Source of the DNA: Rhizobium lentis | GTDB lineage: Bacteria > Pseudomonadota > Alphaproteobacteria > Rhizobiales > Rhizobiaceae | Length of the DNA stretch: 64,000 nucleotides | Direction of reading: 5' to 3' | Assembly: GCF_017352135.1 (NCBI RefSeq) | Contig: NZ_CP071455.1 | Span: 372,001 to 436,000 of the forward strand | Part shown: positions 1 through 8,633 of the stretch, one piece after another | Layout of the letters: every line of letters begins with the position of its first letter | How positions within the stretch are numbered: the stretch's first letter is position 1 | Notes under the pieces: model-generated | Databases searched by the model: none | What the model was told of the DNA's origin: nothing | The model's input: only the letters and a program-made list of their open reading frames with translations | Made by a program: the position numbers and the translations under genes

Positions 1-117
1 ACCGCTTTGGAGCAATTGCTTGCCGCAGCTTTTCAAAGCGCCCCAGCCGCCGGCGGCGGCCGATTTCTTCCCGATGAATTTCGTGTCCATGCGCCCTGTA
101 TTGTCGAATTGCGATAA
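1..117 (+). CDS. C-terminal end of an unidentified protein (partial)
   Basis: Frame 1 is open from the first base to a TAA at 115-117 and encodes about 38 residues ending FRVHAPCIVELR. The start lies outside the window. The stretch is alanine/glycine-rich and then reads GGGRFLPDEFRVHAP, a little like the end of LacI-family regulators, which often finish with a leucine-proline segment before a short tail, but this is too short to assign. A strong hairpin follows at 139-167, as expected at the end of a gene. The frame could also be fortuitous. Confidence 0.4.
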   Translation, partial: TALEQLLAAAFQSAPAAGGGRFLPDEFRVHAPCIVELR

Positions 118-138
118 ACATCAAGGGCATAGGAGCGA

Positions 139-167
139 TGGCTCGATAGAAAAATCCTATCGAGCCA
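139..167. terminator. Hairpin between convergent genes, probable bidirectional terminator
   Basis: A perfect 11-bp inverted repeat (TGGCTCGATAG / CTATCGAGCCA) with a 7-base loop lies between the partial gene ending at 117 and the diguanylate cyclase gene ending at 192 on the opposite strand. There is no clear T-run after either arm, so it may act as a Rho-assisted terminator or only protect the transcript ends. Confidence 0.5.
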
Positions 168-191
168 ATGTGAAGGTTACCGGGATGCGGC

Positions 192-2120
192 CTAACCCGC
201 TTCCTTCAGCGCATGCCCGTTCTCGCGGGAATGTGCCAGGATGCGGTTGCGGCCTTGGGTTTTGGCCTCATAGAGGGCCGCGTCGGCCTCGACCAGCAGA
301 CGGTTCGGGCTGGTCCGCAGGGTCGCCCCTGTCGCGCAGGATATGCCGATACTGGCCGTGACCCGCCCGAATTCGCTGCCGGAATGAATGATATTCTCCT
401 CAGCCAGGCGACGCGCGAACTGCTCGGCGACGATCATCGCCCCCTTGGCGCTGGTGTCGGGAAGGAACACGGCGAATTCCTCTCCGCCGTAGCGTGCCAC
501 GATGTCCGCCGGCCGGCTGACGGACTGGCGCAGGCACTTGCTGACGACGCGCAGGCATTGGTCGCCGGCGGGATGGCCATAGGTGTCGTTATAGGCTTTG
601 AAGCGGTCGATATCGACCATCAACAGGCTGAACGGCGTGTTTTTCCTGGCGCCGCCGGCGGTCTCACGAGCGAAGGCTTCGTCGAAAGCACGGCGATTGA
701 CCATGCCGGTAAGCCCGTCGGTCTCGGCTAGGTTCTTCAATTGCTCGGCCGACAGCCTGAGCGCGATTTCTGCCTGCTTCGTCGCCGTGATATCCGAGAC
801 GACGGCCATCGCCGTGCCGTCCCCGGCAATCCTTGTGCGGATGCTGCGCCAATCACCGTTGTAAAGCTGAACCTCCTCATCCTTATTGCTGTGCAGCAAA
901 GCGGTGGCTGTCTTGATCCACTCTTCCGGATCACCCTCTGCGATAGCCGGCCGCTCGCCGGTTTCGACGACGCGGCGCAGGATGTCGCTGATATGCGCGC
1001 CGACCACGCGGGCGTCTCCGGAGAGCGGAAAAGCGGTGCGGTACTGATCGTTGCAAAAGACAAGAAACCCTTTGCGGTCGTACATGGCGATGCCGTCGGA
1101 CATATTCGCCATCGCATGCGACAGCAGGTTCTTGCTTTCGCGCAGCTCCCGCTCCAGCGCTGTACGCTCGGTCACGTCACGCGTTACGCCTGCAAGACCG
1201 ATGATCCGTCCCTGCTTATCCCTGAGCGGCACCTTGGAAGCGAGCAGGAAACGGCCTTCGATCCGCTCAATTGAGTCGATCAGCGGCGTCCCTGTCTCCA
1301 TCACCTGCTGTTCGAGATGATACAGCTCTTCAGCGAGCGGCGGCGACATCAGATTAAAATCCGACAATCCGGTCATCTCCGCCGTCGTCCTGAAACGAAA
1401 CAGGCGCGTCATGTTTTCATTGACGGTGATGAACCGGCTGTTTCGGTCCTTCACATAGAGATAGTCGGGCGATTGCGAAAATGCCGTCACCAAAATGCTG
1501 CGTTCGAGCTCCCATTGCTGCGTCTTGAGCAGGACAAAGCCACCCAGCACGGTCGCCAGACAATTGAAAGCCGTCAGGGGAAAGCCCACTCCGGCCAGCA
1601 CATGGGCAGTCACGAGCGTGGGAAGCAAGGCCATTGTAGCAACCAGTACACCGCCAAGGGCCAGGCTGAGCAGAACAACCTCCGTAAAACCGGGGGATCT
1701 CTTGCGAGTCCAGAAATGGCCGGCCACGCCGATGCCGGTCGCCAATGCAATTGTGACGATCCCGTCGACCATCGCCGCGCCGCCGACGGCAAAGCGGAAG
1801 GCGATCGCCAGCGATGCAGCAAACGCCGCTGCAATCGGCCCCCCGAACATGCCGGCCAAGGCAAGTGGAGAGAATCGCAGGTCGATATAGATCCCGGGAT
1901 GGAATTCGATGGCGAGCAATATCGATCCGATCGACGCGCCGCCGGCTATCATCCCGAAGGCGATCTTCTCCTGCGTGAAGGAACGGCGCTGAAACTGGAT
2001 CGAAAACAGGGCCCAGAGCGACATCGCCAGAGACACGAAGGATAGGTTGCCACCGAATTGCGTCCAGATGCCATTCACCGCGTTGGATCCACCTTCACGA
2101 CCATGTAATTCTCCTATCAT
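192..2120 (-). CDS. Membrane-bound PAS-PAS-GGDEF diguanylate cyclase
   Basis: Predicted to condense two GTP into cyclic di-GMP at the inner membrane. The N-terminal ~200 residues form five or six hydrophobic segments resembling the 5TMR-LYT sensor module (the NxxxFxxRF-like stretch IDLRFSPLALAGMFGG is typical). Two PAS domains follow (about 210-330 and 335-455), the first with the phrase SPDYLYVKDRNSRF common to small-molecule sensing PAS domains. The GGDEF domain occupies about 465-630. Its active-site motif is GGEEF at 545-549, and RPAD lies five residues before it, matching an RxxD product-inhibition site, so the enzyme should be active and feedback-controlled. There is no EAL domain. The GTG at 2078 is an alternative start just before the first hydrophobic segment. 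It stands alone, with no operon partner. Confidence 0.9.
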   Translation of the reverse strand: MIGELHGREGGSNAVNGIWTQFGGNLSFVSLAMSLWALFSIQFQRRSFTQEKIAFGMIAGGASIGSILLAIEFHPGIYIDLRFSPLALAGMFGGPIAAAFAASLAIAFRFAVGGAAMVDGIVTIALATGIGVAGHFWTRKRSPGFTEVVLLSLALGGVLVATMALLPTLVTAHVLAGVGFPLTAFNCLATVLGGFVLLKTQQWELERSILVTAFSQSPDYLYVKDRNSRFITVNENMTRLFRFRTTAEMTGLSDFNLMSPPLAEELYHLEQQVMETGTPLIDSIERIEGRFLLASKVPLRDKQGRIIGLAGVTRDVTERTALERELRESKNLLSHAMANMSDGIAMYDRKGFLVFCNDQYRTAFPLSGDARVVGAHISDILRRVVETGERPAIAEGDPEEWIKTATALLHSNKDEEVQLYNGDWRSIRTRIAGDGTAMAVVSDITATKQAEIALRLSAEQLKNLAETDGLTGMVNRRAFDEAFARETAGGARKNTPFSLLMVDIDRFKAYNDTYGHPAGDQCLRVVSKCLRQSVSRPADIVARYGGEEFAVFLPDTSAKGAMIVAEQFARRLAEENIIHSGSEFGRVTASIGISCATGATLRTSPNRLLVEADAALYEAKTQGRNRILAHSRENGHALKEAG

Positions 2121-2343
2121 ACGACAATACTGGTTTGGGCTTCGTTAAATTGGAGGGCCGGATGTGTCATTCACTGGAGCCGATGCGCCAGGATATGACG
2201 GTTCTGCACCTCGAGGACGGTGTCAGCACGCAAGTCCCTTGTCGGGGCCATAGCGGACCGAGGTTCCAATCTCGGGTTCGATTCCACTTCAGAAGCGGAT
2301 TGGATAGAATGCAGCGTCGAGCACGAGTGGCAAGCCAACATGG

Positions 2344-3384
2344 ATGCAGACACCTGACATGAAGACGCGACACTGGGATCGCAGGGGAGATGGCGGGCTT
2401 ACCTTTACCGAACTGGGATTCGGCACCGCGCCGCTGGGCAATCTCTATCGAGCGATAACCGATGAGGAGGCGGCAATGGTGTTGGATGCCGCTTGGCGGT
2501 GCGGCATCCGTTACTTCGACACCGCACCGCTCTATGGACTTGGACTCGCCGAAAGGCGGGTCGGCCGCTTCCTTGCAGCGAAACAACGGGACGACTTCGT
2601 AGTGTCGACAAAAGTCGGCCGGATCCTGCAGGTCTGCCGACCCGAAGAACGGACCGGCATCGGCAAATTCTTCGATACTCCCAGTCGCCGAGAGGTTTTC
2701 GACTACAGCTACGATGGAGTCATGCGGTCTTTCGAAGCGTCTTTCGAGCGTACCGGACTCGACAGCTTCGATATTCTGTTCGTGCACGATCTCGATGTCT
2801 TCAATCACGGCACCCAGGCGGCCTGCGACCATTACGTCGAGCAATTCATGAACGGTGGGTATCAGGCAATGACCGCGCTGCGCGACCAGGGAGTCGTGAA
2901 GGCCATCGGTGGCGGAATAAACGAGTGGGAGATGTGTCAGACGCTTGCCGAGCGTGGCGACTTCGATCTGTTTCTGCTTGCCGGGCGCTATACTCTGCTG
3001 GAGCAGGAAGCGTTGGAATCCTTTCTTCCGATGTGCGTGGCCCGCAATATCGGCATCGTGCTCGGCGGGCCATATAATTCCGGCATCCTGGCAACAGGCC
3101 CGATTGCCGGCGCGCAATATAATTACTCTGACGCCCCGTCACACATCCTCGACAAAGTCCGGCGCATCGAGCAAGTCTGCCTGAAATACAATGTCGCTCT
3201 CCCAGATGCGGCTCTCAACTTTCCGTTCTTCCATCCGGCTATCGTTTCCGTCATCCCAGGTGGTCAGTCGATCGATCAGGTGGCGTCAAACGATCGCGCG
3301 CGGAAACGACACATCCCCTTCGAACTGTGGGAGGACCTGAAATCGCTTGGCTTGATGCGAGGTGATGCGCCGGTCGGTGAATAA
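2344..3384 (+). CDS. Aldo/keto reductase, sugar (D-threo-aldose / L-fucose type) dehydrogenase family
   Basis: A TIM-barrel NAD(P)-dependent oxidoreductase predicted to oxidise an aldose at C1 in the cytoplasm. The N-terminal pattern LGFGTAPLGNLY followed by GIRYFDTAPLYGLGLAERRVG contains the catalytic Asp and Tyr of aldo/keto reductases, and the catalytic Lys is in VSTKVGR. Length and layout match the D-threo-aldose 1-dehydrogenase / fucose dehydrogenase branch. No good ribosome-binding site marks the start; the ATG at 2359 is equally possible. The gene runs directly into a decayed sigma factor remnant (3362-3703), which suggests that a rearrangement placed it here. The exact sugar cannot be read from the sequence. 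Confidence 0.85.
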   Translation: MQTPDMKTRHWDRRGDGGLTFTELGFGTAPLGNLYRAITDEEAAMVLDAAWRCGIRYFDTAPLYGLGLAERRVGRFLAAKQRDDFVVSTKVGRILQVCRPEERTGIGKFFDTPSRREVFDYSYDGVMRSFEASFERTGLDSFDILFVHDLDVFNHGTQAACDHYVEQFMNGGYQAMTALRDQGVVKAIGGGINEWEMCQTLAERGDFDLFLLAGRYTLLEQEALESFLPMCVARNIGIVLGGPYNSGILATGPIAGAQYNYSDAPSHILDKVRRIEQVCLKYNVALPDAALNFPFFHPAIVSVIPGGQSIDQVASNDRARKRHIPFELWEDLKSLGLMRGDAPVGE

Positions 3385-3703
3385 TCGGATTTTTGAGGCC
3401 GTCCCGCAATCGCGAAGCCAGGCGCGGCATCTTCTCGAACAGGCTGTTGTCGGACTTCCGGACGAGTTCCGCGCCGTCTTCGTGCTGCGCGATGTCGAAG
3501 GCATGAGCACAAAGGAGGCCGCATCTTATCTCGGCATCAAAGCCGAGACCGCCAAGACACGGCTGCACCGGGCGCGGAAGATGATGCGCCAGTCGATCGA
3601 GAAACAGCTCTCCGGCGCATTGTCCGCCCTGTTTCCCTTCGATGGCGCCCGTTGCGCCTCCATGGGCGACCGCATCGTCGCAGCCCTTCGCCGGACACCG
3701 TGA
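3362..3703 (+). pseudogene. Remnant of an ECF sigma factor (region 4 only)
   Basis: The frame encodes an ECF-type sigma region 4: LPDEFRAVFVLRDVEGMS, then a helix-turn-helix KEAASYLGIKAETAKTRLHRAR, then a tail FPFDGARCASMGDRIVAAL typical of rhizobial ECF factors. Such proteins normally have about 170-220 residues and begin with region 2, which binds the -10 element and core polymerase. Region 2 is absent: the frame joins the 3' end of the aldo/keto reductase gene with an overlap of 23 bases. It should not work as a sigma factor, though a truncated DNA-binding protein could still be made. I read it as the surviving 3' part of a gene cut by insertion or deletion. Confidence 0.75.
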
Positions 3704-3725
3704 TCACACCGGCTTATTCCACGCC

Positions 3726-4646
3726 TCACCGCGAGGCAGGCAGGCCGTATATCTTCTCGATATCGTCAAGCATCAGGTTTGCCGCGATAATGCCGCCGGC
3801 GGTATTCCAGACGGCGTCGCTGACGGCCTCGACCTTGCCTGCCTTGACGACGGCGAGGTTCTTCCAGAGCGGATCGGAGGTCCAATCGGCGGCGGCAGCA
3901 GCCGTCTCGCCGTCGCCGGTGTCGTAGACCAGGTAGAACAGCCGGTCGCCATCGAATTCGGGCGTGCGCTCCTTCGTCACCTCGTCGGCAAATTCCATCC
4001 GGTCCTGATTTGCCGGCCTGCTAAAACCGACTTGGCTCAGTATGTTGCCGGCAAAGGTATCCTTCAGCAGGATCCGGGTGCGCCCGGGCATGAAGCGCAC
4101 CAGCGAAATCTTCTCCGCTTTCTTGTCGCCCAGCGCCTTGCTGATCGCCGCGACGCGGTCGTCATAGGCCTTGAAGGCGGCATCGGCCTCCGGCAGCTTG
4201 CCGACGGCCGTGGCGTAGAGCTTCATATTGCCCTTCCAATCGCTTCTGATCCGCTCGGAAAGGACCGTCGGCGCGATGGCCGACAGCTGGGAATAGATCT
4301 TCTCCTGCCGGAACTTGGTGCCGAGAATGAGATCGGGCTCGAGCGAGGCGATCAGTTCGAGGTTGACGGCCGACTCGTCGCCGACGACCGTCACGCCGTC
4401 CATCTGCCTTGCGATATGATCGTACCAGGGCTTGCCCAGCCAGGACCGCACGGCGCCGACAGGCGTGATGCCGATCGAAAGCAGCGCTTCGGTCCCTTCA
4501 TTGGTCAGGACGACGATCCTCTTCGGCGCATCCGGCACTTCGGTCACGCCCATGGCGTGGGTGACTTCGCGCGCGCTTGCGGCACCGACGGCGATGAAGG
4601 ACAGGAGGACCGCGAACACCGCGAGCAGGATGGATTTCGTACGCAC
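3726..4646 (-). CDS. Iron-siderophore ABC transporter substrate-binding protein (FecB/FhuD class)
   Basis: A periplasmic protein that captures a ferric siderophore and hands it to the permease pair encoded divergently at 4741-6776. It has a signal peptide (basic VRTK start, hydrophobic core, cleavage near AASA-REV) followed by the class III binding-protein opening PKRIVVLTNEGTEALLSIGITPVGA and the lobe-linking pattern LELIASLEPDLILG. I chose a GTG start at 4646 because GAGG lies at the right distance before it and it places the signal peptide at the N-terminus; an upstream ATG at 4721 would add 25 hydrophilic residues. The protein has 306 residues, normal for the family. Its ligand is not identifiable; it is distinct from the FhuD-like protein at 49072. 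Confidence 0.88.
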   Translation of the reverse strand: MRTKSILLAVFAVLLSFIAVGAASAREVTHAMGVTEVPDAPKRIVVLTNEGTEALLSIGITPVGAVRSWLGKPWYDHIARQMDGVTVVGDESAVNLELIASLEPDLILGTKFRQEKIYSQLSAIAPTVLSERIRSDWKGNMKLYATAVGKLPEADAAFKAYDDRVAAISKALGDKKAEKISLVRFMPGRTRILLKDTFAGNILSQVGFSRPANQDRMEFADEVTKERTPEFDGDRLFYLVYDTGDGETAAAAADWTSDPLWKNLAVVKAGKVEAVSDAVWNTAGGIIAANLMLDDIEKIYGLPASR

Positions 4647-4740
4647 AGACGCCTCGAACTTGACAATCGAATGATTTTCCGACCAATCGGTCGGGCCATA
4701 AAGATGAGATGCATTATCCACTTAAAGTCAAGCTGAAACC

Positions 4741-5748
4741 GTGCGCCCGATTGCCATCTCCCCCTCTTCCCGTCCCGTGATATCGCTGACGATCGCCTTG
4801 TGGGCGATGCTGGCGGTTGTCGTCGTCGCGAGCGTGGCGCTGGGCTACCGGCAATATTCGCCGGCAGCGATGTGGCACGCGATCTTTTCCTTCGACGGCT
4901 CGGAAAGTGCCGTCGTCATCACCACGCTGCGCATCCCCCGCGCCCTTCTCGCGCCGTTGGTGGGCGCTGCTCTCGGTGTCGCCGGCGTCTTGACCCAGAC
5001 GCTGGCGCGCAACCGCATCGCTTCCCCCGATACGCTCGGCATCAATGGCGGCGCGGCACTCGCAGTGGTCGCTTCGAGCGTCTGGTTCGGGGTCGGTTCG
5101 ATCGCCGGAATGTCCGTGGCGGCCATTTCAGGCGCGCTTGCGACCAGCCTGCTCGTCTTCGGCATTGCCGCCAGTTCCGGCGGCTTCTCGCCCATCCGGA
5201 TCGTGCTGGTCGGCGTCACCGTCGGCGGCCTCGGCTATTCGATCGTCCAGATCATCCTGACCACCAATGAGGCCCAGCTCAAGGAACTGCTCTTCTGGCT
5301 GACGGGCTCCTTCGCCGACCGCCCGATCGCATTTGCCCTCGGCGGCGCTCCGGTGGTGCTGGTGGGCCTTGCGGTCGCGTGGATGCTCGCGCAGCCGCTC
5401 GATGCGCTGCAGGCCGACGATACGACGGCGGCAAACCTCGGCGTGCCGCTCGCGGTGATCCGCTGGGCCGGATTCGTCACCATCTCGCTGCTAACCGGCG
5501 CCAGCGTCTGCATGGCGGGTCCGGTCGGTTTCGTCGGTTTCGTCGTGCCGCATGTGGCCAGGCGCTTCGTGGGCTTGAGCCATCGCCGGCTCATCGTCAC
5601 CTCGGCGCTGATCGGCGCGATCTACGCCACCGCAGCCGACATTCTCGCGCGGTTCATCATCTACCCCGCCGAAGCGCCTGTCGGCGCGATCACCTCGACC
5701 ATCGGCGGCGTGGTTCTGCTCGTCCTGCTGAAGCGGAGAGCGGCATGA
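4741..5748 (+). CDS. Iron-siderophore ABC transporter permease (FecCD family), first subunit
   Basis: An inner-membrane permease with about ten transmembrane segments. The family pattern is clear: LRIPRALLAPLVGAALGVAGVLTQTLARNRIASPDTLGINGGAA, and near the C-terminus GPVGFVGFVVPHVARR, the coupling-helix region that touches the ATPase. It has 335 residues, the usual length. The start is GTG at 4741, 95 bp from the divergent binding-protein start, so both transcripts probably share a control region. The stop overlaps the next gene in the ATGA arrangement, which implies coupled translation with the second permease. Confidence 0.9.
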   Translation: MRPIAISPSSRPVISLTIALWAMLAVVVVASVALGYRQYSPAAMWHAIFSFDGSESAVVITTLRIPRALLAPLVGAALGVAGVLTQTLARNRIASPDTLGINGGAALAVVASSVWFGVGSIAGMSVAAISGALATSLLVFGIAASSGGFSPIRIVLVGVTVGGLGYSIVQIILTTNEAQLKELLFWLTGSFADRPIAFALGGAPVVLVGLAVAWMLAQPLDALQADDTTAANLGVPLAVIRWAGFVTISLLTGASVCMAGPVGFVGFVVPHVARRFVGLSHRRLIVTSALIGAIYATAADILARFIIYPAEAPVGAITSTIGGVVLLVLLKRRAA

Positions 5749-6776
5749 CGTCTTCCGCAGGTTCGTCCGCCGTCTCCAGAGCGCCGCTGACGCTGGCGGG
5801 AATCATCCTCCTCTTCATGGCTCTCGCCTTGACGGGGATCGCATTCGGCTCCACCTGGATCCCGCTCGCCCAGGTGTGGGATGTGCTTCTCGGCGCTGAT
5901 ATACGCGGCAAGACGGTCATCATCCTGCAGTTCCGCCTACCCCGCGTCGTGATCGCGGCTCTCGCGGGAGGCGGCTTTGCGGTCGCCGGATATCTTCTGC
6001 AGCGCGTGACCCGCAATGATCTCGCTTCACCAGGCATACTCGGCGTCGTCGATGGTGCCGCGCTCGCGGTCGTCTGTTTCCTCGCCGCACTCTCCAACGA
6101 ATCCAACGCTCTCGTCACGTCGGTCGCCTATCAGCCGGTCGCCGCCGTTGCCGGATCGATCGCTGCAATCTTCGTCGTCTTCGCCTTCGCCGGTCGGCAG
6201 GCGGCGTCGGCGATCCGCCTGCTTCTCTTCGGCACCGCCGTCGCCGCCGTTTTGAAATCGCTGACGGTCATCGCCATGCTGGTCGGTCCGGTCTATCAGG
6301 CGGGGCAGGCCGCCCGCTGGATCGCCGGCGCGGTCAACGAGATAAACTGGAACGAAATCCGCATCACCGCTATCGGCATGCTTCCGCTCGGGCTCATCGT
6401 GCTGATCGTGGCGCGCAGACTGCCGCCGGCCGATCTCGACGAGATATCGGCGAGAAGCGTCGGCCTCGATCTGCCGCGCTTCCGCATCCAGATCTTCGTT
6501 CTGGCCGCGGCCATTACCGCGCTTTCGGCTGCTTTCGTCGGCGGTGTCGGCTTCATCGGCCTGATGGCGCCGCATCTCGCGCGCCGGCTGATCGGGCGGA
6601 CCGTCCATTTCGGCCTGGTCGGCAGCTTCTTCATCGGCGCCGCGATGCTGGTCGGCGCGGACCTCCTGGTCCGAGTGCTTTTTTCGCCGACCGAAGTGCC
6701 CGCCGGAACGGTTCCGGCCGTCATCGGCGCTCCCTACTTCCTCTATCTTCTGATGAGAAACCAGGACCATGACTGA
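5745..6776 (+). CDS. Iron-siderophore ABC transporter permease (FecCD family), second subunit
   Basis: The partner permease of the heterodimeric importer, 343 residues when started at the ATG of 5745 that overlaps the previous stop. It shows the same signatures as its neighbour: LRLPR-like FRLPRVVIAALAGGGFAVAGYLLQRVTRNDLASPGILGVVDGAAL and, later, GGVGFIGLMAPHLARRLIG. The reading frame stays open far upstream (to 5379), but that part lies inside the first permease gene and is not real coding sequence. The 3' end overlaps the ATPase gene by eight bases, so binding protein, two permeases and ATPase form one complete transporter set. Confidence 0.9.
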   Translation: MTSSAGSSAVSRAPLTLAGIILLFMALALTGIAFGSTWIPLAQVWDVLLGADIRGKTVIILQFRLPRVVIAALAGGGFAVAGYLLQRVTRNDLASPGILGVVDGAALAVVCFLAALSNESNALVTSVAYQPVAAVAGSIAAIFVVFAFAGRQAASAIRLLLFGTAVAAVLKSLTVIAMLVGPVYQAGQAARWIAGAVNEINWNEIRITAIGMLPLGLIVLIVARRLPPADLDEISARSVGLDLPRFRIQIFVLAAAITALSAAFVGGVGFIGLMAPHLARRLIGRTVHFGLVGSFFIGAAMLVGADLLVRVLFSPTEVPAGTVPAVIGAPYFLYLLMRNQDHD

Positions 6777-7587
6777 GGCCGCCGCCATCGACAACGTGAT
6801 ATCGATCGAGGAACTCAGCCTCGATTACGGCAAGCTCAACGTCCTCCATTCCCTGTCGCTCGCCATCCCCAGAGGTAAGATCACCGTGCTTGCCGGCGCA
6901 AACGGCTGCGGCAAATCCACCCTGCTGAGAGCCATTCGAAGGCTGCACAAGCCGAGCAAGGGCCATATCCTCCTCGAGGAGCTGAACCTTCACAGTCTCG
7001 GCGAAAAAGCGCTCGCCAGGAAAATCGGACTGCTGACCCAGAGCCCTTCCGCCCCTGAAGACATGACGGTGCAGGAACTCGTGCGCCTCGGGCGTTATCC
7101 GCACCAGACGCTGCTGCAGCCCTGGAGCGCCGGCGATGCGGAAGCGATCGAGCAGGCGATGGCCGGCACCGGTGTCGGCCATTTGCGAGACCGCAGGCTC
7201 GGCTCTCTTTCGGGAGGGCAATTGCAGCGCGCCTGGATTGCGATGGTGCTGGCGCAGGAGACCGACATCATCTGCCTGGACGAGCCGGTCAATCATCTCG
7301 ACCTCGCCCACCAGCTCGAATGCCTGGAACTGGTCTATCGCCTCAAGGAACAATTCGGCAGAACGGTCGTGCTCGTCCTGCACGATCTCAATCTCGCGGC
7401 GCGCTACGGCGATAGACTCGTGTTCCTAAGGGGCGGCAAAATCGTCGCCACCGGCGCACCGGCCGACCTCGTCACCGAAGAGAGGGTCGCCGAGGTTTTC
7501 GGCGTGCAGGTGAGGATCATTACCGATCCCGTCCATGGCCGGCCGCTTTGCATTCCGCTTCGCCTGGCGGAGAAATCGCTTGCCTAA
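6769..7587 (+). CDS. Iron-siderophore ABC transporter ATP-binding protein (FecE/FhuC class)
   Basis: The cytoplasmic ATPase that powers the importer encoded just upstream. It has Walker A GANGCGKST near residue 47, Q-loop LLTQSPSAPEDMTV, signature SLSGGQLQRAWIAM, Walker B IICLDEPVNHLD and the switch His in LVLHDLNLAARYGD. It has 272 residues, normal. The start overlaps the permease stop (ATGACTGA). It is the only siderophore-type ATPase in the window, so it is also a candidate partner for the FhuD-FhuB pair at 49.1-51.9 kb, which lacks its own ATPase gene; that link is inference. Confidence 0.92.
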   Translation: MTEAAAIDNVISIEELSLDYGKLNVLHSLSLAIPRGKITVLAGANGCGKSTLLRAIRRLHKPSKGHILLEELNLHSLGEKALARKIGLLTQSPSAPEDMTVQELVRLGRYPHQTLLQPWSAGDAEAIEQAMAGTGVGHLRDRRLGSLSGGQLQRAWIAMVLAQETDIICLDEPVNHLDLAHQLECLELVYRLKEQFGRTVVLVLHDLNLAARYGDRLVFLRGGKIVATGAPADLVTEERVAEVFGVQVRIITDPVHGRPLCIPLRLAEKSLA

Positions 7588-7594
7588 GCAAGCG
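7577..7594 (+). terminator. Short hairpin spanning the stop codon of the ATPase gene
   Basis: A perfect CGCTTGC / GCAAGCG inverted repeat with a four-base loop (CTAA) that contains the TAA stop of the importer ATPase gene. No T-run follows, so it is at best a weak or Rho-assisted terminator. Confidence 0.3.
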
Positions 7595-8021
7595 GCGGGA
7601 CCGGTGAATATCCGCCGGCGATCCGCTCCGGTATCAACTTTCGACGATCAATTGGCGTAGCTCGCCGTTCAATCGAAGTGGGCCAGGACCTTCCGGATTC
7701 GGGCACGCGCCCCAAGCATGTGCTTGGTTTCGGAATCGCCGGGCGGCGCACCTGCGGCCTGCGATTCGCAAGAGCGGTTTGTTGCGCCTTGCTTGTCGGG
7801 CAGTAAACGTCGCAATATCCTTAATAAGAAGCCACTTTGTCCGGCATCGCAGCTCCCCTTTGCGGCTTTGCTGCGACAAGCGGATAAAGCTGCGACATTC
7901 GGACAGCGCAACCGGCGACTGCAGGACCGTCAAGATAACCGCCAGAATGCAGACCGAACCTGCCATAGTGCCGCCATAGAGTTCGGCCCAGTCATGCTTG
8001 GATAACAAGCGGATGCATTGA
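7595..8021. other. Intergenic stretch, no gene seen
   Basis: About 430 bases between the ABC importer and the L,D-transpeptidase. Short open frames occur on both strands, but none has a ribosome-binding site, a recognisable domain or the third-position GC bias of the neighbours. The promoter of the transpeptidase gene should lie in the last 100 bases. I see no repeats or operator-like dyads. Confidence 0.5.
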
Positions 8022-8633
8022 ATGAGATTGTTGGTTCTCCTTGCTGCGGCCCTTTTGGTAACGGTCTTCCAGGCTCAAGCCCAAGTTTACGAGCCTTATG
8101 ATGGATACGGTGAATTCGATGGATACAGCTATGATGAGCCATATGCCCCGTATCCACCTCCCGACTACTACGAGCCAGCGCCTCGATATCGGCCCCCTTT
8201 ACAGGAGCGTCGGGAGCCGCCAGCACGAAGCGCGAGAGGAACCATCATCATCGCTACGCGCGAACATACGCTTATCTACACGACGTCATGGGGCGAGCAG
8301 TTCGCTTACCCCATCGCTGTCGGCCGTGAAGGAAAACAATGGTACGGCACGACGCGCGTGGTGTCGAAGCGCGAGCATCCCGAGTGGCGGCCGACAGCCA
8401 GCATGCGCCAGAAGAACCCAAGGCTCCCGGAAGTTGTGAAACCCGGCCCCGCAAATCCGCTTGGAACCCGCGCAATCTACCTTGCCGACGGACTACTCCG
8501 TATCCACGGAACCAACGATCCCTCCTCCATCGGCACCAATGCATCGAGCGGATGCTTTCGGATGTACCGCGAGGACGTCGAGGAGCTTTACGATATGGTC
8601 CAGCCGGGAACCCGGGTGATCGTCCAGCGGTGA
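8022..8633 (+). CDS. Exported L,D-transpeptidase (YkuD family)
   Basis: Predicted to form 3-3 peptidoglycan cross-links or attach proteins to peptidoglycan in the periplasm. A signal peptide (MRLLVLLAAALLVTVFQAQA) precedes a low-complexity linker rich in Tyr and Pro (about 22-75), then a YkuD domain at 78-203. The catalytic region reads HGTNDPSSIGTNASSGCFRM, with the nucleophilic Cys and the Arg of the usual HGx..S-(H/S)GCxRM motif; here Ser replaces the common His before Gly-Cys. The phrase PTASMRQKNPRLPEVVKPGPANPLGTRAIYL is typical of alphaproteobacterial members. A paralogue with the same core lies at 59898. It is monocistronic. Confidence 0.9.
   Translation: MRLLVLLAAALLVTVFQAQAQVYEPYDGYGEFDGYSYDEPYAPYPPPDYYEPAPRYRPPLQERREPPARSARGTIIIATREHTLIYTTSWGEQFAYPIAVGREGKQWYGTTRVVSKREHPEWRPTASMRQKNPRLPEVVKPGPANPLGTRAIYLADGLLRIHGTNDPSSIGTNASSGCFRMYREDVEELYDMVQPGTRVIVQR

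Noticed and set aside
2255..2300. GGTTCGATTCC resembling a tRNA T-loop
   Set aside because: The flanking bases do not form a T-stem and no acceptor or anticodon stem can be drawn around it.
4680..4740. Near match to an iron-responsive operator (TGA-N9-TCC) between the FecB-type binding-protein and permease genes
   Set aside because: One of the six fixed bases is wrong and there is no symmetry beyond the core, so I do not call a RirA site there.
6027..6794. A 255-codon minus-strand frame rich in Asp, Glu and Arg over the second permease gene
   Set aside because: The composition is that of the reverse complement of a membrane protein gene; no start signal, no homology recognised.
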